Below are positions 27,712 through 36,664 of a DNA stretch of 64,000 bases, piece by piece. The stretch lies in contig JACKHC010000001.1 of NCBI GenBank assembly GCA_020639235.1, positions 930,001-994,000 of the forward strand. The letters run 5' to 3'. Every line of letters starts with the position of its first letter. The stretch's first letter is position 1. The position numbers were made by a program, and so were the translations under genes. The DNA is from Phycisphaeraceae bacterium (GTDB taxonomy: Bacteria; Planctomycetota; Phycisphaerae; Phycisphaerales; UBA1924). The notes under the pieces were generated by a model. The model was given only the letters and a program-made list of their open reading frames with translations. It did not search any database and had not been told where the DNA came from.

Positions 27712-29996
27712 GCTCGGGTCGAGATTCGGCGGGCGGGTTGGCGTGGCTTGGCGCGGGTGTTGTGCTGGCGGTGGCGATGGTCCGCATGGTGACGATCGCG
27801 TCGGGCACGTTGCCGTACTGGTTCACAGACCCGTGGGTGAAACTCACGCCGGAGTCCACGATCACGCCGCTGGTATCGCTCCTGCTCGATGCGCTGCTGT
27901 GGTTCGCGTCGGCGGCGATGATCTGGCACGAGCACAGGCGCGGGCGGCGCGTGCCGATGTGGCCGCTCGGTGCGATTCTTGCGGGTGCGCTGGTGGTGGG
28001 GGTGCAGGGGTTCGTGGTGCGCTCGCCGATCGCGATGGGGGGGGCCGGCGGTGTGAGGGGACACTTCGGCTCTTTAATGCTCGGTTCGGCGTGGGTGAGC
28101 GCGATGCTCGGCGCGTGGACGCTGTCCATTGCAGCGCGGGAAGGAGCGATCCGCAACGCCGTGGTTTCCATTGTGCTCGGCTCGGTCGTGCTGCTTGCGG
28201 GCAAGGCGGCGCTGAATGTGACGATCGAGCACGGTGCGCTTCTGTCGGAGTACCGCGAGAATCCGGCCGCGTACCTCGCGCAAAGCGGCATCGAGCCGGG
28301 GTCTCCCGAGGCGGCGGTGTTCGAGAGGCGTATGAATGAGCCGCAGGCGACGGGGTGGATCTCGCTGTCCAATGCGTTCGGCACGATGGTCGCGGCGATG
28401 TCGCTCGGGCTCGGGGTGGTGGCGCTGGGCGCGTGGCGTAGAAGGAAGTCGGGCGGTGTCCGCGGAGCGCAGATCGCGGGCATCGGGGTGCTGTTCGTGC
28501 TCGGATGCGTGGCGCTGTACTTGTCTCGGTCCAAGGGGGCGGCGGCTTCGATGGTGCTTGCGGCGGGGATCGTGCTGTTGCTCGGCGTGATGCGGAGTCG
28601 CGTGCCGCGGAGGGTGCTGATCGCGGGCGTGGTGGCGGCGACGCTCCTGCCGCTGGCGGCGGTGGTTGCGCGGGGGGTGTTGGGCGATGCGCTCGGCGAG
28701 CGGTCGCTGCTGTTCCGGTGGCAGTACCTGATCGGCGCAGCGCGGATTATTGGTGATCATCCGCTTGTGGGTGTGGGTGCGGACGGGTTCAAGAGCGCGT
28801 ACTTGCAGGTGCGCGTGCCGGACGCGGTGGAGGAGGTATCGACGCCTCACTCCGTGCTCTTCGACTGGGTCTCGTGCCTCGGGCTCATTGGAGTCGCGTG
28901 GTGCGCGGTGTGGTTCGGGTGGCTCGCGCGCGGCGTGGGCCACGCGATCGAGGCGAGCGGCGGGCCGCGGGAGGCGACAAAGCGCGATGACACGCTGGGC
29001 GATGCGTTGACGCTTGGCGTGGTGGGGTTCGTGGGGTTCGTTTCGTTATGGTCGGAGTGGGCGGTGCTGACCGAGGCGATGGCGGGGCTGCACCTTGTGG
29101 GATTTCTGTTGTGGGTCGCGGCGGCGCGGGCGGTGCGCCTTGTGATCGCGCGCCTGTCTGAACGGGCGGTTGTGATGGGTGCGCTGGGCTCGGCGCTGGT
29201 GGTCGCGGTGCATTCACAGATGGAGGTGACGCCGGTGATCGTCGGGTCGGCGGGGCTCGCGCTGGCGATGCTGGGTGTCGCGGCGGTGTCGCCGTTGCGG
29301 GCCGCGGAGGGGAAGAACTCGATGTTGCGAACGGCCGGCGGCGTGCTCGCGATGGGGGGGATGGCGCTGGGCGTCTATGCGCTGGGGCCGGTGCGTTCGT
29401 GGGAGCATTGGCTGGCGCGATCGGCTGCGTGGCTGGGTCAGGGGCGGGATGCCAACAGAGCGATCGAGGTGCTCGATCGGGCGGAGCACGCGATGGTTTC
29501 GAGCGCGGAGACGATGGCGGCGGGGGTCCGGCTGCGGCTGGTGGTTGCCGGGGAGGGGAAGCCGCGCGGGTCGGGGATTGACCCGGCGGTTCTGGATGCA
29601 CCGGAAGGGGCGATCGGTCATGCGCGATCGATGACCGAACTTTGGCCGGGCTCGGCGGAGGCATGGGCGTGGTTGGCGGCGGCGCAAATGGAGGCGGGGG
29701 TGTGGGGGAAGGGCGAAGAGGGGTCCGCGGACTGGCACGGTGATGTGTGGCTGGAGGGCGCGCTCGGGGCCGCCGACCGCGTTTGTGAACTGGACCCGAT
29801 GGGGGTCTCGGCGGGGTACCGGCGGTGGTGGTTGCTGGTCGAACTCGGGCGGGTTGACGAGGCGATGGTGGCGGGGCGCGGGCTGCTGGGCATGGACGAG
29901 CGGGCCAGACGGATGGACCCGCTGCGGGGGTTGTCGGCGGGTGAGCGGCGTTCGTTGGAGGCGTGGATGGGGGGTGTGGGCGGGGAAGTTCGGTGA
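27708..29996 (+). CDS. O-antigen ligase/polymerase-like membrane protein with soluble tail
   Basis: A 762-residue protein. The first ~560 residues have about a dozen hydrophobic segments. A periplasmic-loop signature of the Wzy/WaaL family lies near residues 335-390 (FRWQYLIGAARIIGDHPLVGVGADGF followed by a PHSVLFDWVSCLG segment). The C-terminal ~200 residues are soluble and helical, with paired units such as RDANRAIEVLDRAEHAM and DEAMVAGRGLLGMDERARRM, resembling TPRs. It overlaps the WecA-like gene by 4 bases. It probably joins or polymerises lipid-linked glycans, but substrate and direction are unknown. It is rich in long G-runs (8 at 28037-28044). Confidence 0.75.
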   Translation: MSSGRDSAGGLAWLGAGVVLAVAMVRMVTIASGTLPYWFTDPWVKLTPESTITPLVSLLLDALLWFASAAMIWHEHRRGRRVPMWPLGAILAGALVVGVQGFVVRSPIAMGGAGGVRGHFGSLMLGSAWVSAMLGAWTLSIAAREGAIRNAVVSIVLGSVVLLAGKAALNVTIEHGALLSEYRENPAAYLAQSGIEPGSPEAAVFERRMNEPQATGWISLSNAFGTMVAAMSLGLGVVALGAWRRRKSGGVRGAQIAGIGVLFVLGCVALYLSRSKGAAASMVLAAGIVLLLGVMRSRVPRRVLIAGVVAATLLPLAAVVARGVLGDALGERSLLFRWQYLIGAARIIGDHPLVGVGADGFKSAYLQVRVPDAVEEVSTPHSVLFDWVSCLGLIGVAWCAVWFGWLARGVGHAIEASGGPREATKRDDTLGDALTLGVVGFVGFVSLWSEWAVLTEAMAGLHLVGFLLWVAAARAVRLVIARLSERAVVMGALGSALVVAVHSQMEVTPVIVGSAGLALAMLGVAAVSPLRAAEGKNSMLRTAGGVLAMGGMALGVYALGPVRSWEHWLARSAAWLGQGRDANRAIEVLDRAEHAMVSSAETMAAGVRLRLVVAGEGKPRGSGIDPAVLDAPEGAIGHARSMTELWPGSAEAWAWLAAAQMEAGVWGKGEEGSADWHGDVWLEGALGAADRVCELDPMGVSAGYRRWWLLVELGRVDEAMVAGRGLLGMDERARRMDPLRGLSAGERRSLEAWMGGVGGEVR

Positions 29997-30396
29997 AGAT
30001 CGCGTGGGGCCGACGATCGGATGGGCTGCGGGCGTTTTTGCCTTTCTTGGTTCGGAAGGGTTGACGAGGGGCCGATCTTTGTTAGCATTTCCGGGGTTGG
30101 CAGCGGTATTCTTTCGCGCCGGCCTCACCAGTTGAGTCTTAGATTCTCGCCAAGCCCGAAGGGGTGGGTTCTTATGGACAACGACGATCCAGACGAAGAA
30201 ACGGCGGGCCATTAGCGCCTGCCCCCATTGGCGAACTCCTACCGCCCGGAGCGGGCGGCATCACACAACTCACTCGTTCGGCCTGCCCGTGTCGGGCTGG
30301 TCTGACTCACCAGAAATGACCGCATCGATCGGTCGCGGGGTTGATCCCCCAACACTCTCACCTCTCGAACAGGGCGCAGGCCCGGGACTCTGAGAC
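29997..30396 (+). other. 400-base gap: fusA leader region
   Basis: This region holds a candidate promoter at 30061-30088. A 13-codon reading frame at 30174-30215 (MDNDDPDEETAGH) follows an AAGGGG sequence. Two GC-rich inverted repeats lie near 30243-30258 (CCGCCC...GGGCGG) and 30281-30301. No protein-coding gene of normal size is convincing here. A long 5' leader of fusA is the simplest explanation. Confidence 0.5.
30061..30088 (+). promoter_or_regulatory. Candidate fusA promoter
   Basis: TTGACG at 30061-30066 and TAGCAT at 30083-30088 are separated by 16 bases. They lie ~310 bases before the fusA ATG. Confidence 0.5.
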
Positions 30397-32502
30397 ATGG
30401 ACCTTTCCCACATCCGCAACATCGGTATCTGCGCTCACATCGACGCCGGCAAAACGACCGTCACCGAGCGAATCCTGTACTACACCGGCAAGTCCTACAA
30501 GATGGGCGAGGTGCACGAGGGCACCGCGACCATGGACTTCCTTCAGGAAGAGCAGGAGCGCGGCATCACGATCCAGTCGGCGGCGACGACCTGCCCGTGG
30601 GAGCGCAACGGCCAGACGTATCAGATCAACCTGATCGATACGCCCGGGCACGTGGACTTCACCATCGAGGTCGAGCGTTCGATGCGCGTGCTCGACGGCG
30701 CGGTCGCGGTGTTCGACGGTAAGGAAGGCGTCGAGGCGCAGTCCGAGACGGTGTGGCGTCAGGCGGAGCGCTACGGTGTTCCCCGTATCTGCTTCATCAA
30801 CAAGATGGACAAGATCGGCGCCGACTGGGAGTTCTCCTATAAGTCGATCAACGAGCGCCTTGGCGCGACGACGATCGCGGTGCAGCTGCCCATCGGCTCG
30901 GGCCACGAGCTGGAGGGCATCGTCGATCTGGTGACGATGAAGGCGTACTACTTCGATGCGAATGAGCTCGGCGCCAAGGTCGAGGAGCGCGAGATTCCGG
31001 CTTCGATCACGGAGCTCGCGGAGTTGTATCGCCATGAGATGCTCGAACAGGCCAGCCATCACTCCGATGAGCTGATGGAGTACATGCTCGAAGAGAAGGA
31101 AATTCCCGTGGATGTGATCCGCAAGGCGATCCGCAAGGGTGTCCTCTCGCGCGAGATCACCGCGGTGTTTACCGGTGCGGCTCTGCGGAACATCGGTGTG
31201 CAGCGCCTGCTCGACGGCGTCATCGACTACCTGCCCGCGCCGACGGAAGTGCCGCCGGTGCAGGGCGTTGATCCGAACGACCCCGAGACGGCGATGACCC
31301 GCCCCAACTCGATCGATGCACCCTTCTCAGCGCTGGTCTTCAAGGTCGTGGGCGATACGCACGGCGACCTCACCTACATGCGTGTGTACTCGGGCAAGCT
31401 CGACAAGGGCTCGCGCGTGCTCAACCCCGGCAACGGGCGCAAGGAGATCATCTCGCGCATGTTCGAGATGCACGCCAAGGACCGCAAGGCGCTCGATACC
31501 GTCACGGCGGGTTCGATTGTCGCGGTGGTGGGCCTGAAGGACTCGATCACGGGCGATACCTTGTGTGACGCCGACAAGCCGATCATCCTCGAGCGGATGA
31601 CGTTCCCCGAGCCGGTGATCTCGATGTCGATCGAGCCGAAGACGGCCGACGACAAGCGGAAGCTGGGCGATGCGCTGGTGAAGATCCGGCGCGAGGACCC
31701 CTCGTTCCGATCGGAGTTCGACGACGAGACCGGGCAGACGATCATCTCGGGCATGGGCGAGTTGCACCTGGAGATCATCAAGAACAAGCTCGTGCGCGAC
31801 ATGAAGATCAATGTCGAGGTCGGCAAGCCGCGCGTTTCGTACCGCGAGACGATCACGGGCCGGGCGGAATATGTCCGCGGCAAGTTCGTCAAGCAGACGG
31901 GCGGTCGCGGTCAGTTCGGCGACTGCACGATCAACCTTGAACCGTTCAGCGCGAAGGAGGCCGAGGAGGCCGAACTGAAGTTCACGAACAATGTCGCGTT
32001 CGAGAACAAGGTCGTCGGCGGCGCGATTCCCAAGGAGTTCATCCCATCGGTCGAGGCCGGCATCCGCGCCACGGCGCTCTCTGGCGTCATGGCTGGGTAT
32101 CCGCTGATCAACATCAAGGCGACGCTCGTCGATGGCTCGTTCCACCCGGTCGACTCGTCGCAGGTGGCGTTCGAGCAGGCGGGGCGTCTGGCGCTGATCG
32201 ACGCGTGCCACAAGGCGCAGTTGACGCTTCTCGAGCCGATCATGAAGGTCGTCATCACGACGCCCGAGGAGTACTTCGGCGCGGTGACGGGCGACCTGTC
32301 GTCGCGTCGCGGCATGATCGTGGGTTCCGAGGAGCGTGGGAATACTCGACTGATCTTCAGCGAGGTTCCGCTGTCTGAGATGTTCGGGTACACGACGGTG
32401 CTGCGTTCGTTGACGCAGGGCCGGGCGACTTCTTCGATGGAGCCGCTGGAGTATCGCCCGCTGCCCCCGAACCTCGCGAAGGAAGTCGTCGCCTCGGCGT
32501 AA
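30397..32502 (+). CDS. fusA: Elongation factor G
   Basis: Ribosomal translocase GTPase, 701 residues. G1 is AHIDAGKTTVTE, the switch region is ERGITIQSAATT, G3 is DTPGHVDFTIE and G4 is NKMDKIGADW. Domains II-V follow with the usual RGQFGDC, VDGSFHPVDSS and domain V SEMFGYTTVLRSLTQGRA. Sequence and length are normal for bacterial EF-G. It is not next to rpsL, rpsG or tuf, so it is separate from the usual str operon. A long leader precedes it and an intrinsic terminator follows. Confidence 0.97.
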   Translation: MDLSHIRNIGICAHIDAGKTTVTERILYYTGKSYKMGEVHEGTATMDFLQEEQERGITIQSAATTCPWERNGQTYQINLIDTPGHVDFTIEVERSMRVLDGAVAVFDGKEGVEAQSETVWRQAERYGVPRICFINKMDKIGADWEFSYKSINERLGATTIAVQLPIGSGHELEGIVDLVTMKAYYFDANELGAKVEEREIPASITELAELYRHEMLEQASHHSDELMEYMLEEKEIPVDVIRKAIRKGVLSREITAVFTGAALRNIGVQRLLDGVIDYLPAPTEVPPVQGVDPNDPETAMTRPNSIDAPFSALVFKVVGDTHGDLTYMRVYSGKLDKGSRVLNPGNGRKEIISRMFEMHAKDRKALDTVTAGSIVAVVGLKDSITGDTLCDADKPIILERMTFPEPVISMSIEPKTADDKRKLGDALVKIRREDPSFRSEFDDETGQTIISGMGELHLEIIKNKLVRDMKINVEVGKPRVSYRETITGRAEYVRGKFVKQTGGRGQFGDCTINLEPFSAKEAEEAELKFTNNVAFENKVVGGAIPKEFIPSVEAGIRATALSGVMAGYPLINIKATLVDGSFHPVDSSQVAFEQAGRLALIDACHKAQLTLLEPIMKVVITTPEEYFGAVTGDLSSRRGMIVGSEERGNTRLIFSEVPLSEMFGYTTVLRSLTQGRATSSMEPLEYRPLPPNLAKEVVASA

Positions 32503-32534
32503 GCGACCGGCGTTTGATGACTCAGTAATCCTGT

Positions 32535-32569
32535 CAGGCCTCCGAGCGATCGGGGGCCTGTTTCGTTTT
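32535..32569 (+). terminator. Intrinsic terminator after fusA
   Basis: An 11-bp stem (CAGGCCTCCGA / TCGGGGGCCTG, one T-G pair) closes a GCGA tetraloop and is followed by TTTCGTTTT. Confidence 0.9.
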
Positions 32570-32584
32570 GGGGAGGCGCGTTCG

Positions 32585-32590
32585 TACGAT
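32585..32590 (+). promoter_or_regulatory. -10-like hexamer at the start of the first zinc-ribbon cluster
   Basis: TACGAT directly follows the fusA terminator and ends 6 bases before GTG 32597. No ribosome site is present. Confidence 0.45.
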
Positions 32591-32596
32591 GTGGAT

Positions 32597-33190
32597 GTGG
32601 ATAAGCCGACCGACAGACCGGGTCAGCAGACGGAGCGTCCCATGTGGCATCTGCTGCTGTTCTGGTCGAGGGGTTGGATGACCACCGACGATCGCAGGCG
32701 GCGCGTGTTGCTGTTCGTCAATGCGGTGCCGGACTCGGCGGCGCGAGAACAGTTGCACTTGAGCGATAGAGAAGTTGCGTCGATTCGCAAGGAGCTGAGT
32801 GGATACCGCGCGATGGGAGCGGCATTGACGATGGTGGTCGGGTACTACCTCAGCATGATTTTCACGGTTCTCATCACCGAGTTGTTTGACATCGGACAAT
32901 GGTTCGTACAAATCGCAACTGTTGTCATTGTCGCGGTCATACTTTTCGCGCTGTTCGTGTATCGACGCTCTCTCAGTTTCTCGCGTCCTCATCTTCGGCG
33001 GGCGATGATTGCGCGGAGCCGATGTGCGTGCTGCGGGTACTTGCTTACCGGGATCAACGCTGAGGAAGACGGTTGCACGGTGTGCCCGGAGTGCGCGTCG
33101 GCGTGGCGGCTGCCGGAGCCCAAGTGGGGTGAGCGATCAAAAGGGCTAGCACCATTTGGAAGAAGGGGCGCATGTAGGATGAGTCCGTGA
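32597..33190 (+). CDS. Membrane zinc-ribbon family protein, cluster 1 unit A
   Basis: About 197 residues, family unnamed to my knowledge. The order is an N-terminal soluble part (PGQQTERPMWH, GWMTTDDRRRRVLLF), a helix ending REVASIRKEL, two membrane helices (~80-130), then a cysteine module CxxCGYLLTG...EDGCTVCPEC in the last ~50 residues. The module is CxxC-x13-CxxCxxC and is predicted to bind zinc. A short basic tail follows. It is the first of three paralogs joined by 4-base overlaps. The start may be GTG 32597 or GTG 32591; a later ATG at 32642 would drop the conserved N-terminus. Confidence 0.75.
   Translation: MDKPTDRPGQQTERPMWHLLLFWSRGWMTTDDRRRRVLLFVNAVPDSAAREQLHLSDREVASIRKELSGYRAMGAALTMVVGYYLSMIFTVLITELFDIGQWFVQIATVVIVAVILFALFVYRRSLSFSRPHLRRAMIARSRCACCGYLLTGINAEEDGCTVCPECASAWRLPEPKWGERSKGLAPFGRRGACRMSP
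33175..33180 (+). promoter_or_regulatory. Possible internal -10 hexamer for unit B
   Basis: TAGGAT ends 6 bases before GTG 33187, inside the 3' end of unit A. It may provide a second, leaderless start for the cluster. Confidence 0.35.
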
Positions 33191-33726
33191 CCAGACCGAC
33201 GCACAATCCGGGCCAGCAGACGGAGCGGCCGTGGTGGCACAAAGTGTGGCACGGTGCGGCAGGATGGACGGTGACGGATGCGCGGGGGAAGCGGGTGCAG
33301 TTGTGGCCGTATGTGGTCCCGCCTCGCGGGCTTCGTGAGCGAGTCGGTATGAAGGATGATGAAGTTGCAACACTCAAGCGATGGTTGGTCCATGATCGTT
33401 TGATACACGCCGCGGCCGTGGCGGGGCTGAACTATGCCATGTGGCGAGTACTCATTGAGATTTGGCTAGGCCGGAATCCGCGGCTCACGCTCGGATCACT
33501 TCCGGTAACGATGTTGCCGATCCTGATTGCTCTTGGGTTCTTTGTATTCGATTGGCGGAAGGTGATTGCCAGAAGCCGAGAGCGCCATCAGGCCGCGCTA
33601 CTCTTGGTTCGAAGGTGTGCTTCGTGCGGATACTCCATCAAGGGCCTGCCGAGCCAGGATGACGGCTGCACGGTGTGCCCCGAGTGCGGGGCGGCGTGGA
33701 AGTTGCCGGAGGGTGGGTCAGCGTGA
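33187..33726 (+). CDS. Membrane zinc-ribbon family protein, cluster 1 unit B
   Basis: A 179-residue paralog of unit A. The N-terminus repeats the same signature (NPGQQTERPWWH, GWTVTDARGKRVQLW), followed by KDDEVATLKRWL, two hydrophobic segments and the C-terminal module CASCGYSIKG...DDGCTVCPEC. GTG 33187 overlaps the stop of unit A (GTGA), and its own stop overlaps the GTG of unit C. Units A and B share their N-terminal motif with each other but not with the other cluster, so they look like a local duplication. Confidence 0.75.
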   Translation: MTRPTHNPGQQTERPWWHKVWHGAAGWTVTDARGKRVQLWPYVVPPRGLRERVGMKDDEVATLKRWLVHDRLIHAAAVAGLNYAMWRVLIEIWLGRNPRLTLGSLPVTMLPILIALGFFVFDWRKVIARSRERHQAALLLVRRCASCGYSIKGLPSQDDGCTVCPECGAAWKLPEGGSA

Positions 33727-34205
33727 GCGGCGTGCGCGACGATCGTGCCAGAGTTCGGGATGATCGCGGCCGGAGCGTCCATGTTTCGTTTCACTTCACG
33801 CCGGGTGCGGCGTCCATGAAACGGATCGGTATGACCGAGGGCGAAGTTTTCGATATGAACTGGATGCTCAGGCGAGAGCGGGTTCGCAGAACGGCATTCC
33901 TCCTTGGCATCATTTACTTGTTTGCGCTGCTGATTTTCATTCCCATCCTTGTCATGATGTCGGGTGCAGCCGCACCGCCCGTCGGGACCGAGGTGATTTT
34001 GGTCGTGCTATGTGTGGTGCCGGCGTTTGTCGTATGGCATTTCATCGCTCGTGGAGCGCCGGGCAGGATGCGCTCGGTGCTGATCCGATTGGGTCGGTGC
34101 GCTTCGTGCGGGTATGCCCTCACGGGCCTGACATCGGAAGATGATGGGTGCACGGTTTGCCCGGAATGTGGGTCGGCGTGGAAGTTGCCCGACCCGGTAC
34201 ACTGA
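33723..34205 (+). CDS. Membrane zinc-ribbon family protein, cluster 1 unit C
   Basis: A 160-residue paralog. The N-terminus carries VRDDRGRSVHV, which matches the DDRGxxV motif of cluster 2, then TEGEVFDMNWML, two membrane helices (FLLGIIYLFALLIFIPILVM and VILVVLCVVPAFVVWHFI) and CASCGYALTG...DDGCTVCPEC at the C-terminus. GTG 33723 lies in a 4-base overlap with unit B; an in-frame start at 33675 is less likely. The pduO-type gene follows 6 bases later behind its own TACACT box. Confidence 0.72.
   Translation: MSGVRDDRARVRDDRGRSVHVSFHFTPGAASMKRIGMTEGEVFDMNWMLRRERVRRTAFLLGIIYLFALLIFIPILVMMSGAAAPPVGTEVILVVLCVVPAFVVWHFIARGAPGRMRSVLIRLGRCASCGYALTGLTSEDDGCTVCPECGSAWKLPDPVH
34198..34203 (+). promoter_or_regulatory. 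-10-like hexamer placed for leaderless pduO mRNA
   Basis: GG-TACACT ends 8 bases before ATG 34212, with no ribosome site. The same hexamer precedes proS. Confidence 0.45.
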
Positions 34206-34211
34206 CAGGAC

Positions 34212-34880
34212 ATGGTCCGTCTCTCCAAGATTTACACGAAGTTCGGCGACGCCGGCTCCACGATGCTGGGCGACGGGTCCACTGTGCTCAAGTCGTGCCC
34301 GCGGGTGGAGGCGTACGGCGAGGTGGACGAGGCCAACGCGGCGGTGGGTCTGGCGATCGTTGCGATGGAGAGCGCGGACGGGGGCAAGAAGACGGACGGC
34401 GGGGATGTGGGGAACGGGGGGGGGGCTGCGGGGGGGATCGTGAAAGAACTGCGCTCGATTCAGAATGACCTGTTTGATGTCGGTGCCGATCTGTGCGTGC
34501 CGCTCGATGAGAAGAGCGAGAAGGAGAAGCCGCGGCTGCGGATCACCGAGAAGCATGTGGCGCACCTGGAGCGGTTGATCGATGCGCACAACGCGGGGCT
34601 GCCCGCGCTCAACTCGTTCGTGTTGCCGGGCGGTTCGGCGGCGTCGGCGCACCTGCACCTGGCGCGGACGGTGGTGCGCCGGGCGGAGCGCCGGGTGGTG
34701 ACGCTCGTGGCGCACGAGCCCAAGCGGGTGAACCCGCAGGCGCTGATTTATCTCAATCGGTTGAGCGATCTGTTGTTCGTGCTGGCGCGGGTGATGAACC
34801 GGATCGGGCACGGGGGTGGGGGCGATGTGCTGTGGGTGCCGGGCGCGGGTCGCGACGGCGGATCGAGCGGGGGGGATTGA
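34212..34880 (+). CDS. pduO: PduO-type cob(I)alamin adenosyltransferase
   Basis: Transfers the adenosyl group of ATP to cob(I)alamin to make coenzyme B12. The 222-residue protein shows SKIYTKFGDAGSTMLGDGS (ATP loop), PRVEAYGEVDEANAAVGLA, NSFVLPGGSAASAHLHLART, VVRRAERRVV and NRLSDLLFVLARVMNR. A family-atypical Gly/Lys loop (GGKKTDGGDVGNGGGAAGG, about residues 57-75) is coded by G-runs of 10 and 7 bases, and the C-terminus is Gly-rich. No B12 synthesis or B12-dependent enzyme gene is nearby. It probably lies in one transcript with the phosphatase gene that follows 6 bases later. Confidence 0.92.
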   Translation: MVRLSKIYTKFGDAGSTMLGDGSTVLKSCPRVEAYGEVDEANAAVGLAIVAMESADGGKKTDGGDVGNGGGAAGGIVKELRSIQNDLFDVGADLCVPLDEKSEKEKPRLRITEKHVAHLERLIDAHNAGLPALNSFVLPGGSAASAHLHLARTVVRRAERRVVTLVAHEPKRVNPQALIYLNRLSDLLFVLARVMNRIGHGGGGDVLWVPGAGRDGGSSGGD

Positions 34881-34886
34881 CGGACG

Positions 34887-36572
34887 ATGGCGACGGGCGT
34901 GTTCACCCAGGAGTTTGCGCACGAGTTCGAGGCCGAGCGGGGGCGGTGGCTGCGCAAACGGTTCCTGTGGTACGCGGCGGTGGTGATCGGGTTCTCGGTT
35001 GTGGCGACGATCGCGTCGCTGATCGGGCTGTTCGTGGTTTCCAAGGCGCTCGTGCCGCGACCGCTCATCTGGTCCACCATGGGCGGTCTTGGCGTCACGC
35101 TGGTGGGCACGGTGCTGTACGCGATCGGATTCTTCAAGGTGTACACGCGGCAGTACACGCGCGAGGGGCTGTTGCGGCTGGTTGTCCGGTTGATCCTCGC
35201 GGCGGGCCTGCTCGGGCAGGCGGGGAACATCATCAATGTCGAGATGACGCGCCCGCTGGCGCGTCGGGCGTACGCGTATCAGGACGCGGTGCGCGAGTTG
35301 GAGCAGGCGCGGCGCGATGCGGAGGCAAAGGCCGCGGAGGCGGCCGAGTCGGGCGAGGCGACCGATGGAGACGAAGGCGCATCTGCTGAAACTGCGGCCC
35401 CGGTCGTGGCGCCGCTCGAAGCGCCGGAGGTTCGTGTTCAGCACATCCGCGCGAACTTCTCGAAGCGTTACGGCGTGAGCGCGTGGCTGATGGGTGCGAG
35501 CGGGGCATGGGGGATATTCGTCACGCACTTCTTTGCGTGTCTATTCCTGCCGTGGAGCCCGCGCGAGTCGCTCAAGCCGATCATCCCGTTGTTCATCGCC
35601 AATACGGTTGTGACTTCGATTTACGGCGTCGGCGAGTGGTGGGCGGTGGCGTTCATGACGCTGCTGTCGGTTCTGGCCGCGGGGCCGGGGCTGCTGATCG
35701 CGATGTTCCGGCATTCGCGGTTCCGCGACCGTTTTTCGCATCGGATGCTGCGGAACCGGTACTCGGAGGTGCGTCAGGAGTTGGTGGATGCGCGTCGGAT
35801 TCACGAGTCGCTGTTCCCCGAGGCGATCTCCGAGGGGCCGATCCGGTTCCACTATCACTACGAGCCGATGCGCCAGATCGGCGGCGATTTCCTGTATTCG
35901 CGGACCGCGTCGGTGCCGGGGCGGATGCTGCCGGTGCTGGATGTGACGATCATCGATGTCACGGGGCACGGCATCTCGGCGGCGCTGACGGTGAACCGCC
36001 TCTACGGCGAACTGGAGCGCCAGTACGGCGAGCACGCCTCCATCGCGCCGGGCAAGCTGCTCACCGGGCTCAACACCTACATCCACAACACGCTCGCCTC
36101 GCACTCGGTGTACGCGACGGCGCTGTGCCTGCGGATCGACCCGAATGACGACACGCTGACCTGGGCGAGCGCGGGGCACCCGCCGGCGTTCGTGCGGACT
36201 GTTGACGGCAAGCTGCACCAGTTGAACTCGACGACGCTCGTGCTGGGCGCGTGCCACGGGAACGACTTTGCGCCGCACCCGGAGAAGATGCACTTCGGGC
36301 AGGGGGATGTGCTCTTGGCGTACACCGACGGCGCGATCGAGGCGCGCTCCGCGACGGGCGCGATGCTCAAGATCGAGGGGCTGATGGGGATGATTCACTC
36401 GTGCCGCGCGACGCAGGCGGGCTCGATCGGCAAAGCGCTGGTCGAGGCGCTGGGCGCGTTCCGGTACGGCAACGCGCTGGACGACACGCTGTTCGTCGAG
36501 GTATTCCGCCCCGTTGACTCGCGCACGGAGGACCGCGCGGCGATCATGGGTTCGCCGGCTTCTACGCGGTGA
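34887..36572 (+). CDS. Membrane SpoIIE/RsbU-type PP2C serine phosphatase
   Basis: A 561-residue membrane protein. The N-terminal ~270 residues contain about six hydrophobic segments interrupted by an Ala/Glu-rich coiled loop (ARRDAEAKAAEAAESG). A short coiled linker (YSEVRQELVDARRIHESLFP) leads to a PP2C domain of the RsbU/SpoIIE class: QIGGDFLYS (metal Asp), DVTGHGISAALT, TWASAGHPPAFV, VLLAYTDGAIEAR and a late Asp in LDDTLFVEV. It probably dephosphorylates an anti-anti-sigma factor. No STAS or anti-sigma kinase gene is in the window. Confidence 0.88.
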   Translation: MATGVFTQEFAHEFEAERGRWLRKRFLWYAAVVIGFSVVATIASLIGLFVVSKALVPRPLIWSTMGGLGVTLVGTVLYAIGFFKVYTRQYTREGLLRLVVRLILAAGLLGQAGNIINVEMTRPLARRAYAYQDAVRELEQARRDAEAKAAEAAESGEATDGDEGASAETAAPVVAPLEAPEVRVQHIRANFSKRYGVSAWLMGASGAWGIFVTHFFACLFLPWSPRESLKPIIPLFIANTVVTSIYGVGEWWAVAFMTLLSVLAAGPGLLIAMFRHSRFRDRFSHRMLRNRYSEVRQELVDARRIHESLFPEAISEGPIRFHYHYEPMRQIGGDFLYSRTASVPGRMLPVLDVTIIDVTGHGISAALTVNRLYGELERQYGEHASIAPGKLLTGLNTYIHNTLASHSVYATALCLRIDPNDDTLTWASAGHPPAFVRTVDGKLHQLNSTTLVLGACHGNDFAPHPEKMHFGQGDVLLAYTDGAIEARSATGAMLKIEGLMGMIHSCRATQAGSIGKALVEALGAFRYGNALDDTLFVEVFRPVDSRTEDRAAIMGSPASTR

Positions 36573-36607
36573 AGGCGCGGACTCGTCTGATCGAGAGATT
36601 TGAAGCC

Positions 36608-36658
36608 CCCCCTCCGTCATGCTGCGCATGACACCTCCCCCGCCGGCGGCGGGGGAGG
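36608..36658 (-). repeat. Intergenic double-hairpin repeat, copy 2 (inverted)
   Basis: The element of 24083-24133 in inverse orientation. Hairpin one (36634-36658) has the same 11-bp stem. Hairpin two (36616-36632) is GTCATGC-TGC-GCATGAC. Two base pairs of its stem differ from copy 1, and both sides changed so that pairing is kept. It lies between two convergent genes. Confidence 0.85.
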
Positions 36659-36664
36659 AAGCAA

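Noticed and set aside
28074..28943. His/Arg-rich minus-strand frame in the ligase-like gene
   Set aside because: A codon-bias shadow of a G-rich coding strand.
30021..30215. 64-codon frame upstream of fusA
   Set aside because: It spans the candidate promoter and has no start signal. Only its last 13 codons have a possible start with a ribosome site, reported separately.
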